Positions 7,833 through 15,480 of a stretch of DNA of 64,000 nucleotides are shown here, piece after piece (the stretch's first letter is position 1; the number at the start of each line of letters is the position of its first letter). Source of the DNA: Mycolicibacterium sp. P1-5 (GTDB lineage Bacteria > Actinomycetota > Actinomycetes > Mycobacteriales > Mycobacteriaceae); NCBI RefSeq assembly GCF_008329565.1, contig NZ_NPKT01000015.1, forward strand, positions 85,047-149,046, in the 5' to 3' direction. Under the pieces are notes generated by a model. The model worked only from the letters and a program-made list of their open reading frames with translations, was not told the DNA's origin and did no database searches. The position numbers were made by a program, and so were the translations under genes.

Positions 7833-9065
7833 CTATTGTGCACGCGTGGAATGCCCGTAGTAACCGCCGAGAACATGCTCGCGCAGATCATCGAACTCAC
7901 CCGCACCGATCGCGGCGCGGATCTGGTCGACCAGGCGGATGATGAACCGCTCGTTGTGGATCGTGCACAGGGTGGCGGACAGAATCTCCTTGGCCTTGAA
8001 CAGGTGATGCAGATAAGCCCGGGTGTAGTTGGCGCAGGTGTAGCAGTCGCAGTCGGCGTCGATCGGGGTGAAGTCGCGTCGGTAGCGCGCGCCGGTGATG
8101 TTGAACCGGCCGGTCGGCGAATACACCGCAGCATTGCGCGCGACCCGCGAGGGGGACACACAGTCGAAGGTGTCGGCGCCGGCCGCGATCGCCGCGAAGA
8201 GGTCGTCGGGCTCACTGATCCCGAGCAGGTGGCGCGGCTTGTCGTCGGGCAGCTCATCGACACACCAGCCGACGATCGTGGCCAGGTTCTGCTTCTCCAG
8301 CGCGCCGCCGATCCCGTAGCCGTCGAAGCCACGTCCTTCGGAGTCGACGATGCCCGCCAAGTCCCGGGACGCCTGCCGGCGCAGGTCCTCGTACTGCGCC
8401 CCCTGCACCACACCGAACAGCGCCTGCGCGGGTCGCTCCGGATGGGCGGCGGTAAGTCTGCGGTGCTCGGTCAGGCAGCGCACCGCCCATGCCTGGGTGC
8501 GTGCTACCGAATCTTCTTGGTAGCCACGGGTGTTCACCAACGTCGTCAGCTCGTCGAAGGCGAAGATGATGTCGGCGCCGATCTTGTGCTGAATCTGCAT
8601 CGACACCTCGGGGGTGAACCGGTGGGTTGAACCGTCGAGATGCGAAATGAACGTCACGCCGTCGTCGTCAACGTGCGCCAGACGCTGCTTACCCTCGGCG
8701 ATGACGTCGTCGGCCTGCACCCGGTTGGCATCCATCGAAAGCACCTTGCGGAACCCGGCGCCCAGCGACAGCACCTGGAACCCGCCGCTGTCGGTGAACG
8801 TCGGCCCCGGCCAGTTCATGAAGGCGCCAAGGCCGCCGGCCTCGTCGACGATGTCTGGGCCGGGCTGGAGGTACAGGTGATAGGCGTTGGCCAGTACGGC
8901 CTGGGCGCCCAACTCGCGCATCGTTTCGGGTAACACCGCCTTGACCGAGGCCTTGGTGCCCACCGCGATGAACGCCGGCGTGTGGATGTCGCCATGTGGG
9001 GTGTGGATGACCCCGGTACGGCCACGACGCCCGGGCAGCTCGGCGTCGACGGTGAAGAACGGCAC
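7833..9065 (-). CDS. tgt: Queuine/preQ1 tRNA-ribosyltransferase (tRNA-guanine transglycosylase)
   Basis: Tgt swaps guanine 34 in GUN-anticodon tRNAs (Asp, Asn, His, Tyr) for a 7-deazaguanine base. The 410-residue protein has the catalytic/base-binding DSGGFQVLSLG, the loop with the nucleophilic Asp DTFDCVSPSRVARNA, and the zinc-site pattern CDCYTCANYTRAYLHHL near the C-terminus. The start is a GTG at 9065; an in-frame stop lies a few codons upstream. The canonical DCVxPTRxxRNG motif reads DCVSPSRVARNA here. The gene follows a haloalkane dehalogenase by nine bases and precedes a P450 by four. As far as I recall M. tuberculosis lacks tgt, and no queuosine synthesis gene (queCDEF, queA, queG) is seen in the window, so salvage of queuine or preQ1 is plausible. 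Confidence 0.93.
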   Translation of the reverse strand: MPFFTVDAELPGRRGRTGVIHTPHGDIHTPAFIAVGTKASVKAVLPETMRELGAQAVLANAYHLYLQPGPDIVDEAGGLGAFMNWPGPTFTDSGGFQVLSLGAGFRKVLSMDANRVQADDVIAEGKQRLAHVDDDGVTFISHLDGSTHRFTPEVSMQIQHKIGADIIFAFDELTTLVNTRGYQEDSVARTQAWAVRCLTEHRRLTAAHPERPAQALFGVVQGAQYEDLRRQASRDLAGIVDSEGRGFDGYGIGGALEKQNLATIVGWCVDELPDDKPRHLLGISEPDDLFAAIAAGADTFDCVSPSRVARNAAVYSPTGRFNITGARYRRDFTPIDADCDCYTCANYTRAYLHHLFKAKEILSATLCTIHNERFIIRLVDQIRAAIGAGEFDDLREHVLGGYYGHSTRAQ

Positions 9066-9074
9066 TCCAGCTAT

Positions 9075-9986
9075 CTAACCAGCGCCCTGTTGCAGGAAGC
9101 GCACGATGTGGTCGGCGAGCGCGTCGCCGGCATCCTCCTGGATGAAGTGCCCGGCACCGTGAACGGTCGGGTGCTCACAGCCTTGGGCACCCGGCATCTG
9201 CTGGAAGATCGGTGCCATCGCGCCGGTGATGGGGTCACCGTCGGAAAACGCCACCAACATCGGTGCCGAGCCGGCCGTCAAGGTCGCCCAGGCCCGGCGG
9301 TTGGCCTCGGACGCCGGATCGTCAGGGCTGGTCGGCACCAACCCCGGCATCGCGCGCGGACCCGCGGAGAAGCTGTCATCGGGGAACGGCGCGTTGTACG
9401 CCTGGCGCACCTCGTCGGCCATCGGACGCAGACAACCTGACTCGACGAACCGGCTGACGTCGATGCTCGGGGCATCCTGGATGGCCCGGCGGAACTGCCA
9501 CCACACCTCGGGCATGTTGAAGTCCCCGGTCGGCAGCCCGGTGTTGGCAACGACGATGCGGGCGAATCGGTCGGGATTCTCGGCAGCCAGCCGCAGCCCG
9601 ATCAGCCCGCCCCAGTCCTGGCCGAACAACGTCACCCGCTGCAGATCCAGGACGTCGAACGCCAGCGCCCGCATCCACTCGACGTGACGGGCGTAGGTGT
9701 GGTCCTCACGACGGGTGGGCTTGTCGGAACGTCCGAAACCGACCAGATCCGGGCAGACAACTCGATGGCCGGCGGCGGTGAGGCCTGGAATCATCTTGCG
9801 GTACAAGAACGACCACGTTGGTTCGCCGTGCAGCAACAGAATCGGGTCGGCATGCCGGGGTCCCTCATCGACCCAAGCCACCCTGAGTCGGCCGTTTTCG
9901 TCATCGTCGAGGTCGCAATAGCGCGGCGAATAAGGGAAATTCGGGATCTCTGCGAATCGTTCGTCGGGGGTGCGCAAAGTCTGCAT
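9075..9986 (-). CDS. Haloalkane dehalogenase (alpha/beta hydrolase)
   Basis: A 303-residue alpha/beta-hydrolase that closely matches haloalkane dehalogenases such as M. tuberculosis Rv2296 and Xanthobacter DhlA: oxyanion motif LLLHGEPTWSFLYRKMIP, nucleophile elbow FGQDWGGLIGLR with the Asp nucleophile that distinguishes dehalogenases from esterases, and a late catalytic His (HPTVHGAGHFIQED). It would hydrolyse a carbon-halogen bond to an alcohol plus halide. The start at 9986 (MQTLRTPDERF) is picked because it matches the family's N-terminus; the longer frame upstream to 10352 has no family similarity. It is the first gene of the run dehalogenase-tgt-P450. Confidence 0.9.
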   Translation of the reverse strand: MQTLRTPDERFAEIPNFPYSPRYCDLDDDENGRLRVAWVDEGPRHADPILLLHGEPTWSFLYRKMIPGLTAAGHRVVCPDLVGFGRSDKPTRREDHTYARHVEWMRALAFDVLDLQRVTLFGQDWGGLIGLRLAAENPDRFARIVVANTGLPTGDFNMPEVWWQFRRAIQDAPSIDVSRFVESGCLRPMADEVRQAYNAPFPDDSFSAGPRAMPGLVPTSPDDPASEANRRAWATLTAGSAPMLVAFSDGDPITGAMAPIFQQMPGAQGCEHPTVHGAGHFIQEDAGDALADHIVRFLQQGAG

Positions 9987-10170
9987 TCCCGTGAAGATAC
10001 CGACTTTGCCTGTGCCGGTCGGGATTTGCCCCGATACCGATTGCGATTTCAGTCGCTTGACTGGCAGCCGAATTTTTCGTCCATTTGTCCCACCAGGAGG
10101 AAACGGCGCACCATACTTCACTGGATGACCCGTCAAGGGCGACGGATCACGCCTACATAAGGAGAAATCG

Positions 10171-10680
10171 GTGAAGCGTGCCTTGATGGTGACCGTTGCC
10201 GGCGCCGCGGTCTTGGTGGCCGGACTGTCTGGTTGTTCGAAGGACGACAACAAATCGACGTCGACGACAAGCGCGAAAGCTAGTTCCTCCGCAGCCGCAA
10301 CGTCGAGCGCAGCAGGGTCCGCCAGCGCGACCGCCGGTGCCAGCACCACCAAGGTGACGATTGACGGTCAGCCGCAGAACATCAACGGTCAGGTTGTCTG
10401 CGCGACGGCGGGTGGCAACCTCAACATCGCGATCGGCGAGGCGACCACCGGTATCGCGGCCGTGCTGTCCGCGGATGCCTCGACGGTGCAGTCCGTCGGA
10501 CTCGGCAACGTCAACGGTGTGACGCTGGGCTATACCGCGGGCGTGCCCGGCGGGGCCAACGCGTCGGCCTCCAAGGACGGGAACACCTACAAGATCAGCG
10601 GAACTGCGACGGGTGTGGACATGGCCAACCCGATGCAGCCGGTGACCAAGCCCTTCGAAATTCAGGTCACCTGCCCGTAG
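10171..10680 (+). CDS. lpqH: LpqH, 19 kDa lipoprotein antigen
   Basis: The mycobacterial surface lipoprotein LpqH (Rv3763 family), a TLR2 agonist and glycosylated antigen. The 169-residue protein has a signal peptide ending in lipobox LSGC, then a Ser/Thr/Ala-rich linker (about residues 27-65) of the type that is O-mannosylated, then the conserved domain with VDMANPMQPVTKPFE before the C-terminus. Start is GTG at 10171, preceded by the strong Shine-Dalgarno AAGGAGA (10159-10165). A clear hairpin terminator follows. In M. tuberculosis lpqH sits beside Rv3762c and tcrY; here those orthologues are over 20 kb away, so the gene has been relocated or the locus split. Confidence 0.93.
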   Translation: MKRALMVTVAGAAVLVAGLSGCSKDDNKSTSTTSAKASSSAAATSSAAGSASATAGASTTKVTIDGQPQNINGQVVCATAGGNLNIAIGEATTGIAAVLSADASTVQSVGLGNVNGVTLGYTAGVPGGANASASKDGNTYKISGTATGVDMANPMQPVTKPFEIQVTCP

Positions 10681-10693
10681 CGGCAGCCGGACG

Positions 10694-10730
10694 AAGCGGC
10701 GGCGCCCCGAGGGGTCGCCGCCGCTTTCGT
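10694..10730. terminator. Hairpin terminator between lpqH and the wax ester synthase gene
   Basis: An inverted repeat with arms AGCGGCGGCG and CGCCGCCGCT around a short C/G-rich centre, followed by a T-rich run (TTTCGTTT). It lies between two convergent genes and can serve both directions. Confidence 0.75.
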
Positions 10731-10734
10731 TTGG

Positions 10735-12099
10735 CTAGACCCCTACCGCCTTTTCGAGTGCGGCCAGGGAGTCCTCCAGCTGCGTGAGCAGCCGCTGCAG
10801 ATGCGGGATGCTGCGCCGGCAGCCGACCAGTCCGAAGTCCAGGTTGTCGGCGTTGTTGGACATCGTGATGTTGAGGGCTTGGCCGTCCAGCGCAATCGAC
10901 AGCGGATAGTTGCCGTCCAGACGGGCCCCATGCCAGTACAGCGGCTCGCGGGCGCCGGGCACGTTGGAGATTACGATGTTGAACGGCGGCGCCGCCGCGG
11001 CCGCCAGCGCCGGGAGCAGGGTCAGGGCCAGCGGCGCCATGTTGAACGCCGACAGGGCCAACTGCTGCATTTTCGGCAGCTGCAGAAACACCTTTTTGTT
11101 GCCGCTGACCGAGTCATGGATCGCCTCGAGCCGCTTGGCCGGGTCACCCTGGTCGGTGGCCAGGTTGCACAGGATGGCGCCGACCTGGTTGCCCCCGCTG
11201 GAGTGGTCGTTCTCGTCGCGCAGGTTGACCGGCACCATGGCGATGAGCGGTTTGTCGGGCAGCGCGTCCTGCTCGATCAGGTAGGCGCGCAGCGCACCGG
11301 CGCACATGGCCAGGATGACGTCGTTGACGGTGACGCCGGGAGCGGCCTCCTTGATCGCAATGATGCGTTTGAGCGGCCAGGACTGCGCCGCCACCCGGCG
11401 ACCGCCGCTGATCGGGACGTTGAACATCGTCTTGGGCGCCTCGAACGGCAAGGTCAGCTGCTGTTCCAGCAGTGCGGCGCGCGCGATCGTCAATGCCGAT
11501 GGGCCCAGGCTTGCGACCGATCCGGCAGCTCGCACCAATTCGCCCAACCTGGACCCGCCATTTTTCTGCTTGCTCCGTGGGCGAGGCTTGATTGTCCAGG
11601 GCGCCCGGATCTCCTCGTCCTGCGGATCGGGCGACAGAGTGCGGCGGGTCAGCTTCATTGCCGAGACGCCATCGAGCAGCGAGTGATGGATCTTCGTGTA
11701 GACGGCGACCCGTCCGTCGTCGAGGCCTTCGACCAGGTGGGTTTCCCACAGCGGCCGGTGCCGGTCGAGCAGGTTGCCGTGCAGCCGCGACGTGAGCTCG
11801 AGCAACTCGCGTACCCGGCCCGGCTGTGGCAGGGCTGAGCGGCGCAGGTGATATTCGAGATCGATGTCCCGGTCGAACGCCCACGTCAGGTTGGCGATGC
11901 CACCGAACAGCGCACCGGGATGTTTACGGAACGTCGGCTGCACGTCCTGATAGGTGAGCAGGTCGTTGTAGATCTGGGCGAGAAACTCCGGGCCCATGTC
12001 GTCGGGCGGCTCGAACAATTGCAAGCCACCGACGTGCATTGGATGTTCTCGGGACTCGGCCAGCAAGAACATCGAGTCGGTCGGTGAAATCAGCTCCAT
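10735..12099 (-). CDS. Wax ester synthase / diacylglycerol O-acyltransferase (WS/DGAT)
   Basis: A 454-residue member of the mycobacterial triacylglycerol synthase family, which transfers acyl groups from acyl-CoA to diacylglycerol or fatty alcohols for storage lipid. The catalytic HHxxxDG motif is present as HHSLLDGVSAMK near residue 137, and the family N-terminus MELISPTDSMFLLAESREHP and the later PLNIT-type motif are recognisable. It is expected at the cytoplasmic face of the membrane or on lipid droplets. There are many paralogues per mycobacterial genome and I cannot assign one. It converges on lpqH and shares its terminator; the gene upstream is separated by 85 bases. Confidence 0.9.
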   Translation of the reverse strand: MELISPTDSMFLLAESREHPMHVGGLQLFEPPDDMGPEFLAQIYNDLLTYQDVQPTFRKHPGALFGGIANLTWAFDRDIDLEYHLRRSALPQPGRVRELLELTSRLHGNLLDRHRPLWETHLVEGLDDGRVAVYTKIHHSLLDGVSAMKLTRRTLSPDPQDEEIRAPWTIKPRPRSKQKNGGSRLGELVRAAGSVASLGPSALTIARAALLEQQLTLPFEAPKTMFNVPISGGRRVAAQSWPLKRIIAIKEAAPGVTVNDVILAMCAGALRAYLIEQDALPDKPLIAMVPVNLRDENDHSSGGNQVGAILCNLATDQGDPAKRLEAIHDSVSGNKKVFLQLPKMQQLALSAFNMAPLALTLLPALAAAAAPPFNIVISNVPGAREPLYWHGARLDGNYPLSIALDGQALNITMSNNADNLDFGLVGCRRSIPHLQRLLTQLEDSLAALEKAVGV

Positions 12100-12184
12100 C
12101 GATGACCTCCGCGTCGATTTTTATCCCGTGTGCCCATTACACCGGTTCGCCACACAGGTGTTCGTCGCGGAGGAGACCGCAAAG

Positions 12185-12466
12185 TCAGCGATGACCGCCG
12201 CCGCCACCACCGCCACCGCTGTGGTTGCCGCCGTTGAAGCCCGGCTCGGCCACCTCGGCCTCGGTGAGCTGATCGCTGGTGTCGGGAAGGATCGTCGGGG
12301 CGCAGTTCATCGAGAAGCTGTCCTCGGTGTCAGTGTCCTGACATTGCGCGCTCACCCGTGGCGCGGGTTCGGCGACGGCGAAGACCGCGACAGCCGGAGC
12401 AGCTGCAATCACCAATCCGATTGCGGCATAGAGCAACCGGCGCGTGTTGATCGATGCGGTCGTCAT
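12185..12466 (-). CDS. Small exported protein, unknown function
   Basis: A 93-residue protein with a Sec-type signal peptide (TTASINTRRLLYAAIGLVIAA... cleaved near SAQC), two cysteines (CQDTDT and NCAP) that could form a disulfide, and a C-terminal Gly/His-rich tail. The start at 12466 is the first Met with a signal sequence; a G-rich Shine-Dalgarno-like GGGGTT precedes it. The middle DTEDSFSMNCAPT...PDTSDQLTEAEVAEPGF resembles short secreted mycobacterial proteins of unknown role. It lies 130 bases after the ESX-like gene set on the same strand, and may or may not belong to it. Confidence 0.75.
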   Translation of the reverse strand: MTTASINTRRLLYAAIGLVIAAAPAVAVFAVAEPAPRVSAQCQDTDTEDSFSMNCAPTILPDTSDQLTEAEVAEPGFNGGNHSGGGGGGGGHR

Positions 12467-12595
12467 GATCGAACCCCCTGGCTGCCGGACGTGTGACACA
12501 TCTGCTGAGAACACCAGCGTAAGTCAGGATCCTGGGATTCGCGACGCATGGGTGCCCACGGCCGCAGTGCGCGCTGATCGTATGTGCGAAGGGCG

Positions 12596-12868
12596 TTATG
12601 TCATCACGACAACCAGCACGTACAGACTCGCGAATATCGGCAATATCGGCGCCGACCAGAACGCCGCAGCACTGGCCGTGTGCCTGTTTCGGACGGCCAA
12701 GACGACTGCGAGTGAGGTCAGGACAGCCAGCAAGATGGCCCCCGAGACCGCCCAGAAGCGAACCGGCGCCGTTGCGACGATGATCGCGGCGCCGGCAAGC
12801 CAGGCAAGGTAGCCGGCTGCCGCCCCAATGGTCGCTGAAATCAGTCGCCTCGCCGGGCTGGTGGCCAT
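12596..12868 (-). CDS. Small membrane protein, last gene of the ESX-like set
   Basis: A 90-residue hydrophobic protein with about three predicted membrane helices (roughly residues 8-30, 34-55 and 65-88) separated by a short basic loop (VRNRHTAS). It starts at the ATG at 12868, overlapping the stop of the upstream WXG-type gene (ATGA), so it is translationally coupled. No family is recognised. By position it could be an immunity or membrane-anchoring partner of the upstream protein; this is inference from context only. Confidence 0.75.
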   Translation of the reverse strand: MATSPARRLISATIGAAAGYLAWLAGAAIIVATAPVRFWAVSGAILLAVLTSLAVVLAVRNRHTASAAAFWSAPILPIFASLYVLVVVMT

Positions 12869-13962
12869 CAGACCGCGACCACACCGGGCTGTGAAGGGTG
12901 ACCAGGCAGCCTGGAGTTGAGATTGTTCGCGAACACCTGCCAGACGGCTTTGTTGAACCAGCTCGCGCCGGGTACCAAACTGAGGTCTGACAACGGACCC
13001 GACGCGGCTACGCGCAACTCCCAATCGAGGCGCCCGGGTATTGGGTTTACCTGAGATCGCACGATGCTGAAAGTGATTGTGCGGCCCGCACCTTCGTTAT
13101 GACCCGGGAGCGAGACGAAGGTGAAGCTATCACCGGTCACACTGACGACCTTCACTGGCTCGTTCTCGCCGAACGGACCCTTGAGGTTGATCGTCGCGCC
13201 CTCGACAAGCACGCTCTGATCCGCCGTGAAGGTGAAGTAGTTGTTGAAGTGCGTACGGACCTCGCTCATGATTTGTTCTTTAGTCCAGCCTTCGGCAGTG
13301 CTGAATGGATAGCCGTAGTGATAGCTGCCATATCCTCCCCCAGGCACGGGCGAGTCGGTCGTGTCATCCGCCGGGGAATCTTTGAAGCGAACAGCTCTAG
13401 CGGATGCGTTTACGTTCTGCTTCTCGCCGTCCTCGAAGCGCGCTTCACCGACGCGGGCTGCGGCACTCTTGATTCTGGCCGCGATTTGCCGATCAGCGAA
13501 GACCAGCTCACCGACACGAGCGCCTATGTCCGAAGCAAAGGCTTCCGCCTTTGTCTGCCAAGCAGCCATTTCCGGTGAGCTGACAGCGTGCCGGGTGGTA
13601 ACCGAAAAGTCTTCGCCTACAACGAATCCGGCTTCACTTGCCCGATCGACCGAATCAATGACTCGCCGTTTGGCATACGCGATCCGATCGGCTCCATCCC
13701 GCGCGACGTGCGCGGCCTGATGGAGCTGGTCGGCCAAGCCGGCGACGTGCACACGGTCCGAGAAAGCCCGTGCCTGCGCCACCTCAGCCGCGGAGCCGTC
13801 CCACCGCGTACCGCCCGGAAGGGATATCTGCGTCGAAAGGTGGGTGAACGCGTCCTCCCACACTGCAGCAGTGGAGGTCCAACGCCTGGCCGCTTCGTCC
13901 AGATGACTCGTGTCCGACAAGCGGATCTGCGTGAGCGACGGAATCGAACCACTCGAAGGCAT
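12868..13962 (-). CDS. WXG-domain protein with DUF1990-like C-terminal region; putative ESX substrate/effector
   Basis: A 364-residue protein. The N-terminal ~100 residues are helical and contain a WXG motif in the expected turn (TRWDGSAAEVAQ), followed by a second helical stretch to about residue 190, a short Gly/Pro/Tyr linker (GGGYGSYHYG), and a C-terminal domain. The latter has the pattern FTFVSLPGHNEGAGRTI...LDWELRVAASGPLSDL, reminiscent of the DUF1990 (START/lipocalin-like) signature 'TLPGH.E.G...F'; this match is by eye. No signal peptide. It abuts the upstream YxxxE gene with no gap and overlaps the downstream membrane protein gene. The base composition is visibly less GC-rich than its neighbours. 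Function unknown; a type VII secreted effector or a lipid-binding ESX-associated protein are both possible. Confidence 0.75.
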   Translation of the reverse strand: MPSSGSIPSLTQIRLSDTSHLDEAARRWTSTAAVWEDAFTHLSTQISLPGGTRWDGSAAEVAQARAFSDRVHVAGLADQLHQAAHVARDGADRIAYAKRRVIDSVDRASEAGFVVGEDFSVTTRHAVSSPEMAAWQTKAEAFASDIGARVGELVFADRQIAARIKSAAARVGEARFEDGEKQNVNASARAVRFKDSPADDTTDSPVPGGGYGSYHYGYPFSTAEGWTKEQIMSEVRTHFNNYFTFTADQSVLVEGATINLKGPFGENEPVKVVSVTGDSFTFVSLPGHNEGAGRTITFSIVRSQVNPIPGRLDWELRVAASGPLSDLSLVPGASWFNKAVWQVFANNLNSRLPGHPSQPGVVAV

Positions 13963-14253
13963 CTAGACCCCGGTTATCAATGCGCGAAGGTCGCCAGCCG
14001 ATTCACTCTCATTGAGTGCGTAATGCGCGCCGGCAGTCGTGAGGTCGGAGGCCATGTCGTGCATCCGCTTCACCATGGCGCGAGCGGCGAGGGCAGCATC
14101 GGCGTTCGTTTCGTTGACGGCCGCGACCGTTGCTTGCCACCCCGTACCCGCCAGTGCGGCGGACGGGGTGGTGCCGCTTATCGCGGCGCCAAGAGACCCG
14201 CAGTCAGTCGCCAACTGGGCCAATCCGCCAGAGCTGGCATCCAGCAAACCCAT
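13963..14253 (-). CDS. EspC/WXG100-like small protein with YxxxE secretion signal
   Basis: A 96-residue all-helical protein of the size of ESX-secretion-associated proteins. A helix-turn-helix is suggested by GTGW in the centre (LAGTGWQATV) and a YxxxE motif follows the second helix (HYALNESES), matching the general type VII secretion signal YxxxD/E. No classical WXG motif. I use the ATG at 14253; a TTG at 14277 is possible. The stop codon directly abuts the start of the WXG-type gene, making a coupled pair of the kind in which ESX substrates form heterodimers. Family assignment is by feature, not by a named match. Confidence 0.75.
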   Translation of the reverse strand: MGLLDASSGGLAQLATDCGSLGAAISGTTPSAALAGTGWQATVAAVNETNADAALAARAMVKRMHDMASDLTTAGAHYALNESESAGDLRALITGV

Positions 14254-14298
14254 GTGGCTGAGTGTAGGAGCTGGCAACCGACCTGCAAGTCACGCGCG

Positions 14299-14733
14299 TC
14301 AGCCGGCAGTTGCGATGCCGCTTCTGGAGATCGTGAAGCCGCGCCCGCCCGTGGTGCAGGTGACCCCGCTCTCCTCCGAGAGACACTTGAATTGCCCTAA
14401 CGCCATCGTCTTGCCGTAGGCGAGCATGGGGATGCCCGGTGCCGCGTTGCCGAGGCACGTCATGCCCGTGCAGGACTTGAAAGTGCCGTCGGTCGCCAAC
14501 GTCACCGACTGGGGCGGATCGTCGGTCTGGCAGTACACCCCGTCCTCACCGACACGGCCGCCGGTGTTGATCTCGCAACTGATATTGCGCGACGGCGAGT
14601 AAAACCCGCAGTACTGGCCGACGGTTGTGCACACCGAATCGTCCGCCGCAGCGCTGGGCGCGCTGATGATCGAGCTCACAACGAAAGCGGTTGTCGCCGC
14701 GACACATACACGAGCCCACAGATCGTTCGCCAT
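14299..14733 (-). CDS. Exported cysteine-rich protein, unknown function
   Basis: A 144-residue protein with a Sec signal peptide (ARVCVAATTAFVVSSIISA, cleavage near SAAADD) and about eight cysteines in the mature part (for example VCTTVGQYCGFYSPS, ISCEI, VYCQT, SCTGMTCLG, FKCLSE, VTCTTG), suggesting several disulfides outside the cytoplasm. The start at 14733 gives the complete signal peptide; a longer frame lacks one. It resembles short secreted mycobacterial proteins in which 'F.SPS.NI.C' starts the mature domain. The gene lies between the ESX-like set and tRNA-Ser. Function not known. Confidence 0.75.
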   Translation of the reverse strand: MANDLWARVCVAATTAFVVSSIISAPSAAADDSVCTTVGQYCGFYSPSRNISCEINTGGRVGEDGVYCQTDDPPQSVTLATDGTFKSCTGMTCLGNAAPGIPMLAYGKTMALGQFKCLSEESGVTCTTGGRGFTISRSGIATAG

Positions 14734-14902
14734 GCTCACTACGTTCACCGAACATCGGCAGCTGCGCTGGTGATTGAGCAAACTACCGACGCCGAGCGTG
14801 CGGGTTGTTGTCGATATCGGCGACGGTAGGCACCAAGAACCCGCACGGTCGGCGAACCATAAAAGCCTCGAAACCCACGCAAAGGGGTCCGAGGCTGTAT
14901 GG

Positions 14903-14990
14903 CGGTGGCGGAGGGATTTGAACCCTCGGACGGGGGTTACCCGTCACACGCTTTCGAGGCGTGCTCCTTAGGCCGCTCGGACACGCCACC
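14903..14990 (-). tRNA. tRNA-Ser (anticodon CGA)
   Basis: An 88-base class II tRNA on the minus strand: acceptor stem GGTGGCG/CGCCACC, T-arm TTCAAAT, a long variable arm, and anticodon CGA at 14954-14956. CCA is not encoded. In M. tuberculosis a tRNA-Ser gene occupies the same place next to tadA. Confidence 0.95.
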
Positions 14991-15018
14991 GCCGAAGAGC
15001 TTACGTCCCGCAGGCTGG

Positions 15019-15480
15019 CTAACCCAAATCGCGCTGACGAGCGAAAAAGCCCTCCAACAGCGCCGCGCACTCGTCGGCCAGCACTCCCCCGCGCACCTCT
15101 GGCCGATGCGTCAGCCGCCGGTCCCGCACCACATCCCAAAGTGAGCCTGCCGCACCGGTTTTGGGCTCCCACGCCCCGAACACCACCCGCGCCACCCGGG
15201 CCATCACCAAAGCACCCGCGCACATCGTGCACGGTTCGACGGTCACCGCAAGCGTCGTACCCTCCAGCCGCCAGCCGTCGCCATACACCTGGGCCGCCGC
15301 CCGCAGTGCCAGGATCTCGGCGTGCGCGGTCGGGTCGCCGAGCTGCTCGCGGGCATTGGCCGCCCGGGCGAGCTCGGTGCCGTCCGGCCCAAAGACCACC
15401 GCACCGATCGGCACATCCTCGGCTCCCGCCAAGCCGGCAGCATCAAGAGCCGCACGAATCAGCGCAGAATCAGAACTCAC
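15019..15480 (-). CDS. tadA: tRNA-specific adenosine deaminase TadA
   Basis: Deaminates the wobble adenosine of tRNA-Arg(ACG) to inosine. The 153-residue protein shows the zinc/catalytic motifs of the cytidine-deaminase fold: HAEILAL and PCTMCAGAL. A GTG start at 15480 overlaps the stop of the upstream gene (GTGA), as in the M. tuberculosis Rv3753c-Rv3752c pair. Its likely substrate gene, tRNA-Arg(ACG), is present in this window at 49223-49295. Confidence 0.93.
   Translation of the reverse strand: MSSDSALIRAALDAAGLAGAEDVPIGAVVFGPDGTELARAANAREQLGDPTAHAEILALRAAAQVYGDGWRLEGTTLAVTVEPCTMCAGALVMARVARVVFGAWEPKTGAAGSLWDVVRDRRLTHRPEVRGGVLADECAALLEGFFARQRDLG

Noticed and set aside
6608..8413. 601-residue version of the P450
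   Set aside because: The extra N-terminal 195 residues overlap tgt in another frame and have shadow-like Arg/Ser/Thr-rich composition; the P450 family N-terminus starts at 7828.
9075..10352. 425-residue version of the haloalkane dehalogenase
   Set aside because: The family N-terminus (MQTLRTPDERF) begins at 9986 and the upstream part runs antisense through the lpqH 5' region.
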